Source: CALBRZ01 sp964511065
Lineage (GTDB): Bacteria > Planctomycetota > Planctomycetia > Pirellulales > S012-138
Assembly (NCBI GenBank): GCA_964511065.1
Contig: CAZEEG010000001.1
Span: 70,994-134,993, forward strand
Length of the DNA: 64,000 nucleotides
Direction: 5' to 3'
In this document: in pieces, positions 26,502-35,691 of the stretch
Numbering within the stretch: the first letter of the stretch is position 1
How the letters are laid out: every line of letters starts with the position of its first letter
Position numbers and translations under genes: made by a program
Notes under the pieces: generated by a model
Databases searched by the model: none
What the model saw: the letters and a program-made list of their open reading frames with translations, nothing else
What the model was told of the DNA's origin: nothing

Positions 26502-27398
26502 GTGACCACTCCTGAAGACAACCTGCGGGCGATTCTAGAGTCGCCCACCTACCGCCTGGCCCATGATGACATGGACTTCCTCGCGCGGCCCGAGTTGCGC
26601 CCGGTGCGGATGCAACTCGAACTGCTGAAGGTGGAAATGGCCTTTGTCGAGGCGGGAGTCCGATCGACCATCGTGCTCTTTGGCGGAACTCGGATCGTCG
26701 AACGTAGCGAAGCCGAACAACGCCTGGAGGCTGCCCAGCGGCTGGTGGAGGCCGATCCTTCCGACGCGCATGCCGCCCGTGAGTTGGCCAGGGCGAAACG
26801 GGTACTCGCCAAGGTCCATTACTATGACGAGGCCCGCGAGTTTGCCCGGCTGGTCACTTCCACTTGCCAAGACTCGAATCTGTGCGACTACGTCATCATC
26901 ACCGGCGGCGGCCCGGGCATCATGGAGGCCGGTAACCGGGGCGCGTTTGATGCCGGCGGAATTTCGGCCGGACTCAATATCACGTTGCCGGCCGAACAGC
27001 GTCCCAACCCATACATCAGCCCCCACCTCTGCTTCCAGTTTCATTACTTTGCCCTGCGGAAGTTACACTTCCTGCTCCGCGCCAAGGCGCTGGTGGTGTT
27101 TCCTGGCGGTTTCGGTACGCTCGATGAACTGTTCGATGCGCTCACGCTCAGGCAAACCGAGCGCATGCAGGCCATTCCGATCATTCTTTATGGCCGCGAA
27201 TATTGGGATCGGGTGATTGATTTTCAGGTCCTGGCCGACGAAGGCACGATTGAAGACGTGCATCTGGACCTGATGCAGTATGCCGATTCGCCGGAGGAAG
27301 CCTGGCGGCTGATTCGCGACTTCCACCGCAACGTGAAGCCAGGAGACACGCCACCGGGCGTGCCGCCGCGAGGGCCATCGGAAGAGGACCTTGCCTGA
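26502..27398 (+). CDS. LOG family protein (cytokinin riboside 5'-monophosphate phosphoribohydrolase-like)
   Basis: The predicted protein has 298 aa, starting at GTG 26502 with AAGGA at 26490-26494. It has the LOG/lysine-decarboxylase-like Rossmann fold: STIVLFGGTR, VIITGGGPGIMEAGNRGA, and the signature PGGFGTLDELFDALTLRQ. Members split nucleoside 5'-monophosphates into base and ribose 5-phosphate; many bacterial copies are nucleotide pyrophosphatase-like and not true cytokinin enzymes. An N-terminal extension of about 55 residues precedes the core, as in the longer TIGR00730-like branch. The chelatase gene follows 32 bases downstream, so the two may be cotranscribed. Confidence 0.88.
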   Translation: MTTPEDNLRAILESPTYRLAHDDMDFLARPELRPVRMQLELLKVEMAFVEAGVRSTIVLFGGTRIVERSEAEQRLEAAQRLVEADPSDAHAARELARAKRVLAKVHYYDEAREFARLVTSTCQDSNLCDYVIITGGGPGIMEAGNRGAFDAGGISAGLNITLPAEQRPNPYISPHLCFQFHYFALRKLHFLLRAKALVVFPGGFGTLDELFDALTLRQTERMQAIPIILYGREYWDRVIDFQVLADEGTIEDVHLDLMQYADSPEEAWRLIRDFHRNVKPGDTPPGVPPRGPSEEDLA

Positions 27399-27430
27399 AC
27401 CAGTAGCCGCCAGCGCCCACGCAGTTGACG

Positions 27431-27973
27431 ATGACTTCTCCCTTGGAACCAGAACGGCCGCCTGAACCTGCACTGCATGCAGCGGAGTCGCACCTGCCAT
27501 TCCCGGCGGAGTTGAAAGCGGCCCTGGCGGCTGAAGCGACGCTGGGAATCATCGTGGTCGATCACGGATCGCGCCGCGAGGAAAGCAACCGTCTGCTGGA
27601 GGAAGTTGCCTGGCAATTGAAGCTGGCAACTGGCGTGGCCATTGTCGAGCCGGCACACATGGAACTGGCCGAACCCAGTCTCGAGCAGGCGTTCGACCGC
27701 TGCGTGGCGGCGGGTGCGCGGCTGGTTGTCGTGCATCCTTACTTCTTAGGGCCCGGCCGGCATTGGGATCAGGATATCCCGGCCCTGGCTGCCGCTGCGG
27801 CGGCCAGACATCCTGGCGTCCCCTACCTGGTGACGGCTCCGCTGGGGCTGCACCCGCTGATGCTGCAAATCATGGCCCAGCGGATCTCGCATTGCTTGAA
27901 CCATGCCCGGTCAGGCGGGGCTGACTGCCCTTGGTGCCGCGGCACCGATCGCTGCCAACTGCGAACCACGTGA
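27431..27973 (+). CDS. CbiX-type sirohydrochlorin chelatase with Cys-rich tail
   Basis: The predicted protein has 180 aa, starting at ATG 27431 (a TTG two codons earlier is possible). It is a single-domain chelatase: VVDHGSRREESN gives the metal-site His45, and VHPYFLGPGRHWDQDIP gives the second His111. Such enzymes insert Co or Fe into sirohydrochlorin; Fe insertion makes siroheme. The window also encodes a siroheme-dependent sulfite reductase at 19774-21501, so a siroheme role is plausible. The C-terminus ends with CPWCRGTDRC, a C-x2-C-x5-C motif that could hold an iron-sulfur cluster as in some plant and cyanobacterial homologues. Convergent with the pilin-like cluster 9 bases away. Confidence 0.85.
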   Translation: MTSPLEPERPPEPALHAAESHLPFPAELKAALAAEATLGIIVVDHGSRREESNRLLEEVAWQLKLATGVAIVEPAHMELAEPSLEQAFDRCVAAGARLVVVHPYFLGPGRHWDQDIPALAAAAAARHPGVPYLVTAPLGLHPLMLQIMAQRISHCLNHARSGGADCPWCRGTDRCQLRTT

Positions 27974-27982
27974 GCGGCGCTG

Positions 27983-29500
27983 CTAGTCCACCCGTTCTGC
28001 CCAGCGGATCACGTCCCAGCGCAATCCGCCATCGTTAGGGTGCGGCACATAGATCGGCGTGTTTCGGTCCGGCCAGAGATAGGTGACTTCGCCATCGGGC
28101 GGTTCGAATCGGATCAACGGATACGGATCAAACCCGAGCACGTAGACGAACATCGGAAAGTAGGGAATGACATTGATGCCCGATTGCAATCCGAACAGCA
28201 GCCGGTAGAGATTCCAGGTACTTTGGGAAATGTCCCAGGAATCGCGCCCGCCCAAGGAAAACTGGCCGGCGATGAGGCGGCCGCGCATCGTCAGCGCGGC
28301 ATTGTTGCTCCCGGATCGCACTTCGAAATGATTCTCTACCGAAACCGCACCCTCGACGGTGGCCTCGGCATTGGAGTAAAAGTTCACATCGTTTCGGGCG
28401 ACGATCGCCGGCAACTGGATGGGCCGGTTGTCGCCTAGAATATGTCTCAAGTCGGGCGGCCGAAGGGTAATGTTACGGCCAACCAGGTGGATGTCGTGAG
28501 CCAGGATCGTCCCCCGCACCCGAACGTGATCCTGCAGATACAGCGTTCCAGCGCCCCGGTAGAACAACCCCAGGGGGTTGGTTGCCGGGTCGGGCTCCAG
28601 TTGAAGCGATTGCAGCGTCTGGGCCAGTTGCGGAATCTGGTACGGTTTGCCGCCGGGATAGAGGCGATATTCCTGCATTTCCGCCTGCCGTTGCCAGCGA
28701 TTCACCGGATTGTTGAGCGATGAGTACGGCACCCCCAGCATTCCTAGCCGCGACAGGCCGGTCTGGTTCTGCTTGCTCATGTCCAGCCTAAGCGGACCTT
28801 CCAGCGGCCGCAGGTCCGGGTAACCTCCGAACCGCATCGTATTCAGGTGAGTGAGGTACAGGTCGCGTACGTCGTTTCGGTCGGGATAATCCTCGGAAAT
28901 ATGGACACGGCCCTGGATCCATACCGGCCCGGAGATGCGGCCAGGGAAATGGACGGAAAAATCCCGGTCGCGATGCTGAAACACTGTGTATCCCTGGAAC
29001 CGCTGCCAATCGGCTGGAGGTGTTGCCAAGGCACGCGGCACCAATTCCACCACGCTCCGGGCCTTGTACAAGGCGATCGATTGCGGAACTTGCGGGTCCT
29101 GGGCGTAGCCCGTGCTGATGAGCGTTACGCGAAAGGGCCACCTGGCATAATCGGCCGAGCCGGGGGACAGATATGGGTCGCCCGTTTCAAATGACACGCT
29201 GTAGCCGCTGGTCCCGGTGAGCGCCTTGCTGAGCACCTGGTCGACGCCGGCCCAACTGTTCTGGCTCATCTGGCGGTGCGCGATCGACAACCCCGTGAGG
29301 GCAGCTTCCATCGCGGCGCCGCGCAGTTCGACATTCCGCTGCAACCTGAGGTTGGTTCCCTGGGTATGCAAGGCCGCGTACGAAAGCGACATGCCTACGG
29401 CCAACAGACCCAGTACAATCACAATGGAATAGCCGCGGCGCTGCCGCTGTTGGGGTCGCTGTTGGCTCCGGGGCCGAGCCTGCTGGTAGCCGCCGCTCAT
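27983..29500 (-). CDS. PilX/GspK-like pilus or secretion assembly protein
   Basis: The predicted protein has 505 aa. The start is the ATG at 29498-29500, which overlaps the TGA of the upstream gene as ATGA, so translation is probably coupled. The N-terminus is Gln/Arg-rich and leads into a prepilin-type helix, RRGYSIVIVLGLLAVGMSLSYAAL, without a Glu at +5. That loss is usual for PilX and GspK minor pseudopilins. The large remaining part is rich in beta structure and has phrases such as GTILAHDIHLVGRNITL and GRLIAGQFSLGG that resemble bactofilin-like or collagen-like export components of planctomycete pilin clusters. It is the last gene of three. Confidence 0.72.
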   Translation of the reverse strand: MSGGYQQARPRSQQRPQQRQRRGYSIVIVLGLLAVGMSLSYAALHTQGTNLRLQRNVELRGAAMEAALTGLSIAHRQMSQNSWAGVDQVLSKALTGTSGYSVSFETGDPYLSPGSADYARWPFRVTLISTGYAQDPQVPQSIALYKARSVVELVPRALATPPADWQRFQGYTVFQHRDRDFSVHFPGRISGPVWIQGRVHISEDYPDRNDVRDLYLTHLNTMRFGGYPDLRPLEGPLRLDMSKQNQTGLSRLGMLGVPYSSLNNPVNRWQRQAEMQEYRLYPGGKPYQIPQLAQTLQSLQLEPDPATNPLGLFYRGAGTLYLQDHVRVRGTILAHDIHLVGRNITLRPPDLRHILGDNRPIQLPAIVARNDVNFYSNAEATVEGAVSVENHFEVRSGSNNAALTMRGRLIAGQFSLGGRDSWDISQSTWNLYRLLFGLQSGINVIPYFPMFVYVLGFDPYPLIRFEPPDGEVTYLWPDRNTPIYVPHPNDGGLRWDVIRWAERVD

Positions 29501-30375
29501 CGCTGCACCTCGTAGTAGATGGCAGCCGAACCGAAGAACGGCACTGCCCGGCGTGCCATCTGGCTGGCCGTTGTGCCTGGCGGTACCAGTTGCAGTTCCA
29601 TGCGGACCCACACTTGGCGCATCCCATTGCGCGAACTGTAAACGCCCTGTGGCCAGGGGAGCTGCTCCCAGGCGACGGTGCCGGCCCGGGCCTCGGCCAA
29701 TTCCGCCGCCGTGGGACGAATGCGCCGCACAAACCACGCCACGCCCCGCGTCCCACCCACGTTGGTGCCCGACGTGGTCCGCAGCAATTCCGTCAACACC
29801 ACCCGTTGGGCGTGCGGCGACGTAATCAGCCCGGCAATGAGCGACCGGCCCGGCGACGTGTCGAGTTCTTCCAGAGGCACCTGGCGGTTATCGTTCGTGG
29901 CCCGCACTTCCAGCAGTTGCCGGGGATCGTGGGGATTGGCCGTAAAGATGACCAACTCGCGCACCAGCGGCGGCCCTGCTGCATGGACCGGCGTACCGCT
30001 TTCTGGCTGCCACACCACCAGTGCCGTTGGAACCAGCGTGCCCGAGATGGATTCGTGGATCACCACCACGCCCGGGTGAGTTTCGGTCGCCCAGGCCGCT
30101 TCAACTCGATTGGTGATTCGGGCCAGTGCCACTTGGGCGTGCTGGGTGAGGTCCGCGGAGTGCCGAGCGTACTCGGAACCCAACCGCACGCCATGGGCCA
30201 GCGACGCAACCGCCGTGGCGACCATCGCCAGCACGGCCACGGACATGGTCAGCTCAATAATGGTGAGCCCACGCCGGCTTCTGGCCGTCGTACTTGCTGC
30301 CTTGCCCCTGCCGCCCAGTGCGGTTGACCACGCGCGGCCAGGCCGATGGCGATGATCACGGTCCCGGAGGTACAT
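29497..30375 (-). CDS. Type IV prepilin-like protein (PilW-like minor pseudopilin)
   Basis: The predicted protein has 292 aa. The start is the ATG at 30373-30375, with GGAGG 10-14 bases upstream; it overlaps the previous gene by 20 bases. The prepilin cleavage motif is RRGLTIIELTMSVAVLAMV, with Gly at -1 and Glu at +5, after a leader of about 36 residues that is longer than usual. The helix is followed by HAQVALARITNRVEAAW, the typical alpha-to-beta transition of minor pilins. The C-terminus WVRMELQLVPPG and FGSAAIYYEVQR have the PilW/GspJ look. It probably takes part in a surface pseudopilus with its neighbours. Confidence 0.78.
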   Translation of the reverse strand: MYLRDRDHRHRPGRAWSTALGGRGKAASTTARSRRGLTIIELTMSVAVLAMVATAVASLAHGVRLGSEYARHSADLTQHAQVALARITNRVEAAWATETHPGVVVIHESISGTLVPTALVVWQPESGTPVHAAGPPLVRELVIFTANPHDPRQLLEVRATNDNRQVPLEELDTSPGRSLIAGLITSPHAQRVVLTELLRTTSGTNVGGTRGVAWFVRRIRPTAAELAEARAGTVAWEQLPWPQGVYSSRNGMRQVWVRMELQLVPPGTTASQMARRAVPFFGSAAIYYEVQR

Positions 30376-30967
30376 AGGCAAATACCCTCCGCATGGTGGC
30401 CAACGTATGCGTGGCGCCCCGGGGGCGGTCGGCCAGAACGTGGACTTCAACCGCCTTCAGGTAGCTTGTTTGGCCGGCCGCCAACCGCTGCTGGGGATTG
30501 CTCTCGTTGACGTAGTAAACGTCGATGGCCACGCGCCACGAAGACAACCAATGTTCCGTGCTGCGAAAGGCCACGGGACGCCGGCCACCGCTGCCCTGGT
30601 CCTGGCCCAGCGGTGCACCAAACGGATCGACCACGGCCGCCGTGTAACCGGCAAGATCGTCGATATCGTCGCACAGATCGCGTGTGGGGCCTTCGCCCGC
30701 CTCGGTGCCCAGCGGCCAGGCCAGTGGCCCACTCTTGGGCGCGTGGTAGCGGCAGCCGGCAATATCGTCGAGCAGTTGCTCAGCAATGCCCTGGGCAATG
30801 GCCCGCTGTTGTCCAAACTCGGCCGAGGCCACGGCGGCATTGAGCGAGAGCAGCACGGCCGAGCCGACCATCACCGTGAGCGTGGTGGCCACCATCGCTT
30901 CAACCAGGGTTACGCCGTCGCGCGGAGCAACGTGGCGTGGGTGGCGAGGACAAACCATGGCAACCAT
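30356..30967 (-). CDS. Type IV prepilin-like protein (PilV/GspI-like)
   Basis: The predicted protein has 203 aa. The start is set at the ATG at 30965-30967; a second ATG at 30958 is equally possible. The prepilin motif is RDGVTLVEAMVATTLTVMVGSAVLLSL, with Glu at +5. The next segment, SAEFGQQRAIAQGIAEQLLDDIAG, is characteristic of PilV/GspI. The frame is open far upstream, but that part is Arg/Gly-rich and without a site. It is the first of three overlapping genes (30967 to 27983). No secretion ATPase or peptidase gene is in the window, so the machinery must be elsewhere. Confidence 0.78.
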   Translation of the reverse strand: MVAMVCPRHPRHVAPRDGVTLVEAMVATTLTVMVGSAVLLSLNAAVASAEFGQQRAIAQGIAEQLLDDIAGCRYHAPKSGPLAWPLGTEAGEGPTRDLCDDIDDLAGYTAAVVDPFGAPLGQDQGSGGRRPVAFRSTEHWLSSWRVAIDVYYVNESNPQQRLAAGQTSYLKAVEVHVLADRPRGATHTLATMRRVFAYVPPGP

Positions 30968-31255
30968 AGCCCGGTCTGTGGGAGGACCGCAGAAAAGAGG
31001 AGAAAAAAGGTAGGCGCGGCAGAGTCCCCTCACGCATCCAGCTTCCCCTGCCGCGCCTGCGGATCGGCGCCCCTCCCCGAGACGCCGCCGCCCAACTCTA
31101 GCTTGGTTGAGGGGGCAGTCAAACGCGGGGGGCCGCACCCTGTGCCGGTGCCCTCCTAGTCAGAAGCTGGCCTCGTCCCTACAATCAAAATTTTCACTGC
31201 CAACGGCAACTTTCCGCCCCCAGTTTGGACGTTTTTCGACCAGGACCGTGCTGCC

Positions 31256-32347
31256 ATGGACCGTGTCTACAACTTCTCCCCAGGACCCGCCGTTTTGCCC
31301 CTCCCGGTGCTCGAACAAGCCCAACGGGAACTGCTTTCGCTGCCGGGCATCGGCATTTCGCCCCTGGAAATCAGCCACCGGTCCGCCTGGTTTGAAGGGG
31401 TGTTGAACGAAACCACCGCCAACCTCCGCAAGTTGCTGAACCTGCCCGACAACTATTCCGTGCTGTACATGCAGGGCGGCGCCCGGCTCCAGTTCTCGAT
31501 GGTGCCCATGAACCTGCTCCGCGGCACCGGTGCCACGGCCGATTACATCATCACCGGAAGCTGGGGTTCCAAAGCGGCCGAGGAAGCCCGGCGCGAAGGA
31601 ACCGTGAACGTGGCCTACCAGGGCAAGAGCCACAATTACAGTCGCCTGCCGGCGGCCGACGAACTGCAACTGACGCCCGGTGCCGCCTACGTTCACTTCA
31701 CCTCCAATGAAACCATCCAGGGGGTGCAGTTTCAGTCTGAACCTGAGGTGGGCGACGCCCCGCTGATTTGCGATGCTTCCAGCGATTTCCTCTGCCGCCC
31801 GCTCCCGATCGAGCGGTATGGGCTGATCTATGCGTGTGCCCAAAAGAACTTGGGGCCCGCGGGCGTGACGCTCGCCATCATTCGCAACGATCTGCTCGAC
31901 CGCTGTGCCGACGGCCTGCATTCGATGCTCGACTACCGCGAGTACGCCAAGAACCATTCGCTGGCCAATACGCCGCCGGTGTTCTCGTGCTACGTAGTGA
32001 TGCTGGTGACACGCTGGCTGCTGGAGCAGGGAGGACTGACCAAGATTCAGGAGCGTAACGCAGCCAAGGCGGCCATGCTGTACCAGGTGCTCGACGAATA
32101 TCCTGACTTCTACCAGGGCCACGCGGCACCAGACTGCCGCAGCACCATGAATGTGACCTTCCGCCTGCCCAACGATGAACTCACCCGGCAGTTTGTGGCC
32201 GATGCCGCCAAGCGCGGCCTGACCGAGTTGAAGGGGCACCGCTCCGTCGGCGGGATTCGCGCCAGCATCTATAACGCAATGCCGGTCGATGGCGTGGAAA
32301 AGCTGCGCGAGTTCATGCTGCAATTTGCGTCGGTGGCCAAAGTCTAG
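31256..32347 (+). CDS. serC: Phosphoserine aminotransferase
   Basis: SerC makes 3-phosphoserine from 3-phosphohydroxypyruvate and glutamate, the second step of serine synthesis; it also acts in vitamin B6 synthesis in some bacteria. The protein is 363 aa, the usual length. Family marks are VYNFSPGPAVLPLPVLEQ, MGI-type GGARLQFSMVPMN, Asp173 in CDASSDF and the PLP Lys197 in YACAQKNLGPAG. The C-terminus GLTELKGHRSVGGIRASIYNAMP is typical. The start is the ATG at 31256. The gene is divergent from the pilin-like cluster and is followed by an isomerase-like gene 106 bases on. Confidence 0.97.
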   Translation: MDRVYNFSPGPAVLPLPVLEQAQRELLSLPGIGISPLEISHRSAWFEGVLNETTANLRKLLNLPDNYSVLYMQGGARLQFSMVPMNLLRGTGATADYIITGSWGSKAAEEARREGTVNVAYQGKSHNYSRLPAADELQLTPGAAYVHFTSNETIQGVQFQSEPEVGDAPLICDASSDFLCRPLPIERYGLIYACAQKNLGPAGVTLAIIRNDLLDRCADGLHSMLDYREYAKNHSLANTPPVFSCYVVMLVTRWLLEQGGLTKIQERNAAKAAMLYQVLDEYPDFYQGHAAPDCRSTMNVTFRLPNDELTRQFVADAAKRGLTELKGHRSVGGIRASIYNAMPVDGVEKLREFMLQFASVAKV

Positions 32348-32453
32348 GCCACTGCTCGCCGCCAGAACTCGGCGGTGTCGTGCCGGCCTGCCGGTCTTGT
32401 GGCTCATTCGACGGCGGCCGCGGCCGCTATAACCTGCACATGGAGCCTTCCGC

Positions 32454-33392
32454 ATGAAACTGTCGCTTTACGGTTCGATTGCCTGGCGGCATCCGCTGGG
32501 GTTGCTGAAGGTGGCCGAGTGGGCGACAGAGTACGGTTGGGATTGCATCGATGCACGAGGGCTGAGCATCGACGTTCCAGGGCCGGTAGCCTTGCGGCTG
32601 GGCGCCTTCGGGTACGACATGCTCGGGCCGCGGCAGATTCGCGCTTCGGCCCGCCGCGAACTGGCCCAGCGGTTACAAGCCCTGGGCCAGCCCCTGCTGG
32701 GGATCTACTGCTCCAGCAGCGTGAACTTGCCGGGCCCCGATGGCGACATGTACCGCCAACTGTTCGCCGAGTATCTCCAGCTTGGGGCTGATCTGGGCGT
32801 GCAGTGGATCCGGCCCATCAACAACACCACCGCGGTGCCGGATGGGCAGCCGATGTCCAAGACCGAGGCGTACGATCGCACGGTCGAAGGGCTTCGCCTG
32901 CTGGGACGCCGCGCCGCCGAGTTAGACCTCGGCTTGTTGCTGGAGAACAACGAAAACACCGTCACTCCCGACGCACCTAGCCTCGCCCAGATGCGCCGCG
33001 ACCTGGCCGATGTGTGCCGCATCGGCATCGCATACGATCCGGCCAACGCCTACTTTCAAGGGCTCGATCCGGTCGAAGGCTTTCAGGTGCTGCGGGGACA
33101 GATCGATGTGCTCCACCTGAAGAACGCCATTCGGCATACCGACTCCCGTTGGGATTACGCCCCGCGAGGCGATTACCATTACCAATGGACCGGCCTGGCC
33201 GATGGCGACCTCAACTGGAAGCAACTGTTGAAGGAAGCCAAGGACGGCGGTTTCGATGGTCCGCTGGTGTACGAGTACGTCAACCCATTCAAAGGCATGC
33301 CGCGCGAATATTGGGACACGCTGCCGGAACCGTCCGAAGCTGCCCAGCGCGAAGGCCAATACCTTCGGCAGCTTCTGGCGGATTTCGATTAA
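32454..33392 (+). CDS. Sugar phosphate isomerase/epimerase (xylose isomerase-like TIM barrel)
   Basis: The predicted protein has 312 aa and an AP-endonuclease-2/xylose-isomerase-like barrel. Metal ligands are visible as LLLENNEN (Glu), IAYDPANAYF (Asp), LHLKNAIRH (His) and YEYVNPF (Glu). The MKLSLYGSIAWRHPLGLLKVAEWATEYGWD opening is typical of this large planctomycete family. The reaction is not known from the sequence; related enzymes isomerise or epimerise ketoses or inositols. Cytoplasmic. The gene follows serC and is followed by a repeat copy. Confidence 0.85.
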   Translation: MKLSLYGSIAWRHPLGLLKVAEWATEYGWDCIDARGLSIDVPGPVALRLGAFGYDMLGPRQIRASARRELAQRLQALGQPLLGIYCSSSVNLPGPDGDMYRQLFAEYLQLGADLGVQWIRPINNTTAVPDGQPMSKTEAYDRTVEGLRLLGRRAAELDLGLLLENNENTVTPDAPSLAQMRRDLADVCRIGIAYDPANAYFQGLDPVEGFQVLRGQIDVLHLKNAIRHTDSRWDYAPRGDYHYQWTGLADGDLNWKQLLKEAKDGGFDGPLVYEYVNPFKGMPREYWDTLPEPSEAAQREGQYLRQLLADFD

Positions 33393-33500
33393 CAATGCGG
33401 TTCCCGCTTTATTGGGGCTCGCCAGCTTACCGCACCGGACGTGCCAGCCGAACGTGACTTGACTGGCAACACCTGGATGGCTGCTCTCAGATCGCCAGCG

Positions 33501-33583
33501 TCTTCCGTTTTCCAGCGCAATTGGCCGCCTTTCGGAGAGTCAGTACGAAATTGAGCGGACATTCGCTGCGCACGTGTCGATAA
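33501..33583 (+). repeat. Dispersed intergenic repeat, copy R2
   Basis: The best preserved copy. It reads from TCTTCCGTTTTCCAGCGCAA at the head to GAGCGGACATTCGCTGCGCA and CGTGTCGATAA at the tail. A hairpin AGCG-GACATT-CGCT is at 33554-33567. It ends 15 bases before the stop of the convergent membrane protein gene. Confidence 0.8.
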
Positions 33584-33597
33584 AGGGGCAAACCTCT

Positions 33598-35304
33598 TCA
33601 ATCCCTGTGCAAACTGACATGGTCGGCGTTTTCTCCACCGGCCGCGCGGCGGTAGAGCGCGGCGCTTTCTGTCCGGCGGACCAGTCGCCAGGAGCCGGCC
33701 TTTGCCAGGTAATGGTCGAACGGCGAGCCAGCATGGACCAGCGCGGCATCGAAACCGTACTGTTGGTCCCAGGTCTCGATTTGTCCCGCTTGACCGCGCT
33801 CCGCGGCGACGTACTCCGACAGAAATTGCGGCCCGTATAGTTCGCACCGGTCGTCGATGAATGTCTTGAGGCCCGGCGTGTAGTAGATCAGGAAACCGCC
33901 GAAATCGAGCGAGTTAAAGAGGCGCAGTTCAGGCACCTGGCCAGTGAGCCCCGTTGCCACTGCCGCCTCGCGCCGCGCGGCTGCTTCCGATTCCAGTTGC
34001 TTCAACTCAGGCAGCAGAGCGACCGGCCATCGGCCGCCATCCAGCCTGGCCCAATTTGCCCCCAAGACCGGCACGGCAAGTTGGTGGTGCTGGAACAACA
34101 GGGCCAGAGCCAGCAGCGCCGCGGGGATCACTCCAGCCCGCCATGTTAGCGCGCTACCGTCTGCCTTGGCCGGTTGCGGAGCGAGGCCGTCCACGGTGGA
34201 AGCGGACTCCTGTGACACCGATTCGTGCCCCACTGGCCGCGCGAACAAATCGAACCGGGCCAGCCACAACGCCAAACGGCTATATGGCAACAACTCGGCA
34301 ACCGCCAACGCTCCCACGGCCGCGAATAGAGGACCATGGCGAATGCGGCTCAAGGCCAGCAAGATCCAAACGACGGGCAGCAGCCATGTGACATGGACAC
34401 GCCGCCAGCCAAGGTTCCATGCGGTATCCACCAACAACCACAGGTAAGCCGCGGCAAGTGCGGCGGTGATGAGGCCCTCGGGCGTGGTGAGGCTCAGCGG
34501 CCGATGTTCCACGATCAGGCCCGTGAGCGGCATGCGGAGGATTGTCAGCCAGGCCTCGACCATCGCGAGGCCGTACGGATTGATGAGGAAGGCCGCCGCG
34601 CATCCGACTGCCACCGAGATCGCCAAGAACACCTGGCTTTTTGTAGCGAGCGGCGAAGGAAACCGTACGGCGGCAGCAGGATCGCGGCGGCAGGCCACGG
34701 CACCAGCCATGGTCCACACGATCCAGCCACCCACCACCAGTCCTAAAGAGAACAACCCCGCCAGCACACCGCCGTGGATGTTGGTCCACAGCACGAACAG
34801 CGGCACCAGCCACGCCAACCGCACTGCCCGGACGCGGCCTGCTTCCACGTCGCACAGCAGGGCAAAGGTCAGGCCCATCAAGATGATCGAACCCAAATGC
34901 GGCCGCGCATGAAAGTGGTGGCTGCTGGCGGCAATGGTCAACAGCACGGCCAGGGCGGCCAGCACGGGGTGAAGTCCGGATCGGGCAAGCCGGGCACCGA
35001 TCCACGCATAAAATGCCGCCAAGAGCGTGACGGTCCCTAGCAGCAGCGTATCCCAACCGCCCCAGGCATGCGCGGCGGCCATGATCCATTCGGCCAGCCA
35101 CTGCAGCGATAGCCACGGTTGACCGGAATAGGTGTAACTGAAGGCATCGTGGGTGGTGAGCGCGCGCTGCTGGAGCACACCGTTTCCCAATACCGTATGC
35201 CAAAACGTGCCGGGATCGGAAAACAGCGAAGCTCGCCCTGCGAGCATCAGGCCCGCCCAGAACAACAGGAACAAGACAACGGGAAATGGCAGATATTGCC
35301 GCAT
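33598..35304 (-). CDS. Polytopic membrane protein, GT-C-like
   Basis: The predicted protein has 568 aa and about ten hydrophobic segments across residues 8-400, then a soluble C-terminal part. An acidic motif DPGTFWHT follows the first membrane segment, as in GT-C glycosyltransferases that use lipid-linked sugars, and a HFHARPHLGS loop lies further on. The C-terminal part reads LRLFNSLDFGGFLIYYTPGLKTFIDDRCELYG and resembles the outer domain of planctomycete membrane proteins of unknown role. I suspect a glycosyltransferase or a related lipid-linked transfer protein but cannot prove it. Divergent from the M20 peptidase gene. Confidence 0.7.
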   Translation of the reverse strand: MRQYLPFPVVLFLLFWAGLMLAGRASLFSDPGTFWHTVLGNGVLQQRALTTHDAFSYTYSGQPWLSLQWLAEWIMAAAHAWGGWDTLLLGTVTLLAAFYAWIGARLARSGLHPVLAALAVLLTIAASSHHFHARPHLGSIILMGLTFALLCDVEAGRVRAVRLAWLVPLFVLWTNIHGGVLAGLFSLGLVVGGWIVWTMAGAVACRRDPAAAVRFPSPLATKSQVFLAISVAVGCAAAFLINPYGLAMVEAWLTILRMPLTGLIVEHRPLSLTTPEGLITAALAAAYLWLLVDTAWNLGWRRVHVTWLLPVVWILLALSRIRHGPLFAAVGALAVAELLPYSRLALWLARFDLFARPVGHESVSQESASTVDGLAPQPAKADGSALTWRAGVIPAALLALALLFQHHQLAVPVLGANWARLDGGRWPVALLPELKQLESEAAARREAAVATGLTGQVPELRLFNSLDFGGFLIYYTPGLKTFIDDRCELYGPQFLSEYVAAERGQAGQIETWDQQYGFDAALVHAGSPFDHYLAKAGSWRLVRRTESAALYRRAAGGENADHVSLHRD

Positions 35305-35691
35305 TGCTGCCTGGAGTACCGAGAATTCATCGATGGAGCCGCCATTGCGGCGCTATGCAATCGTAGGTCAGGCCCCAGCGGGGTGCGCCGCACCGCGGCA
35401 GTTTCGTTACGATCCGCCCGAACGGTACCGCTGCGCACCGGGGCGTCCCCTTCGTTATCCGCGTTCCAACCGTTTCAATCGGCCCGTCGTGGCATCGGAG
35501 CAACAGACCGTTACAATGTCCGCATTGCGTCGGCCGGCACTTCATCGCCGCATGGCCTCCGGCACGGTGGTCCATCAGGCGGTGCTGCAACGGCGCGCAA
35601 GCCTGCCAAACGCAACCGCACCATACGGCCGCAACGTCGCAATCCAAGGCGACCGCGGCGACGATGCAACGCTACTTTCGAGGAACCACAC
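35305..35691. other. Divergent promoter region, no gene seen
   Basis: These 387 bases separate the reverse membrane protein gene from the forward M20 peptidase gene. The peptidase frame stays open through this region back to 35119, but the sequence there is Arg/Pro-rich and overlaps the divergent gene, so it is not coding. No RNA or repeat copy was recognised. Confidence 0.5.

Noticed and set aside
31160..32455. 431-codon reverse frame opposite serC
   Set aside because: serC is certain on the forward strand; the reverse frame is His/Gln-rich and has no motif.
35119..35691. Long N-terminal extension of the M20 peptidase
   Set aside because: It overlaps the divergent membrane protein gene and has an unlikely composition; GAGGA precedes the ATG at 35692.
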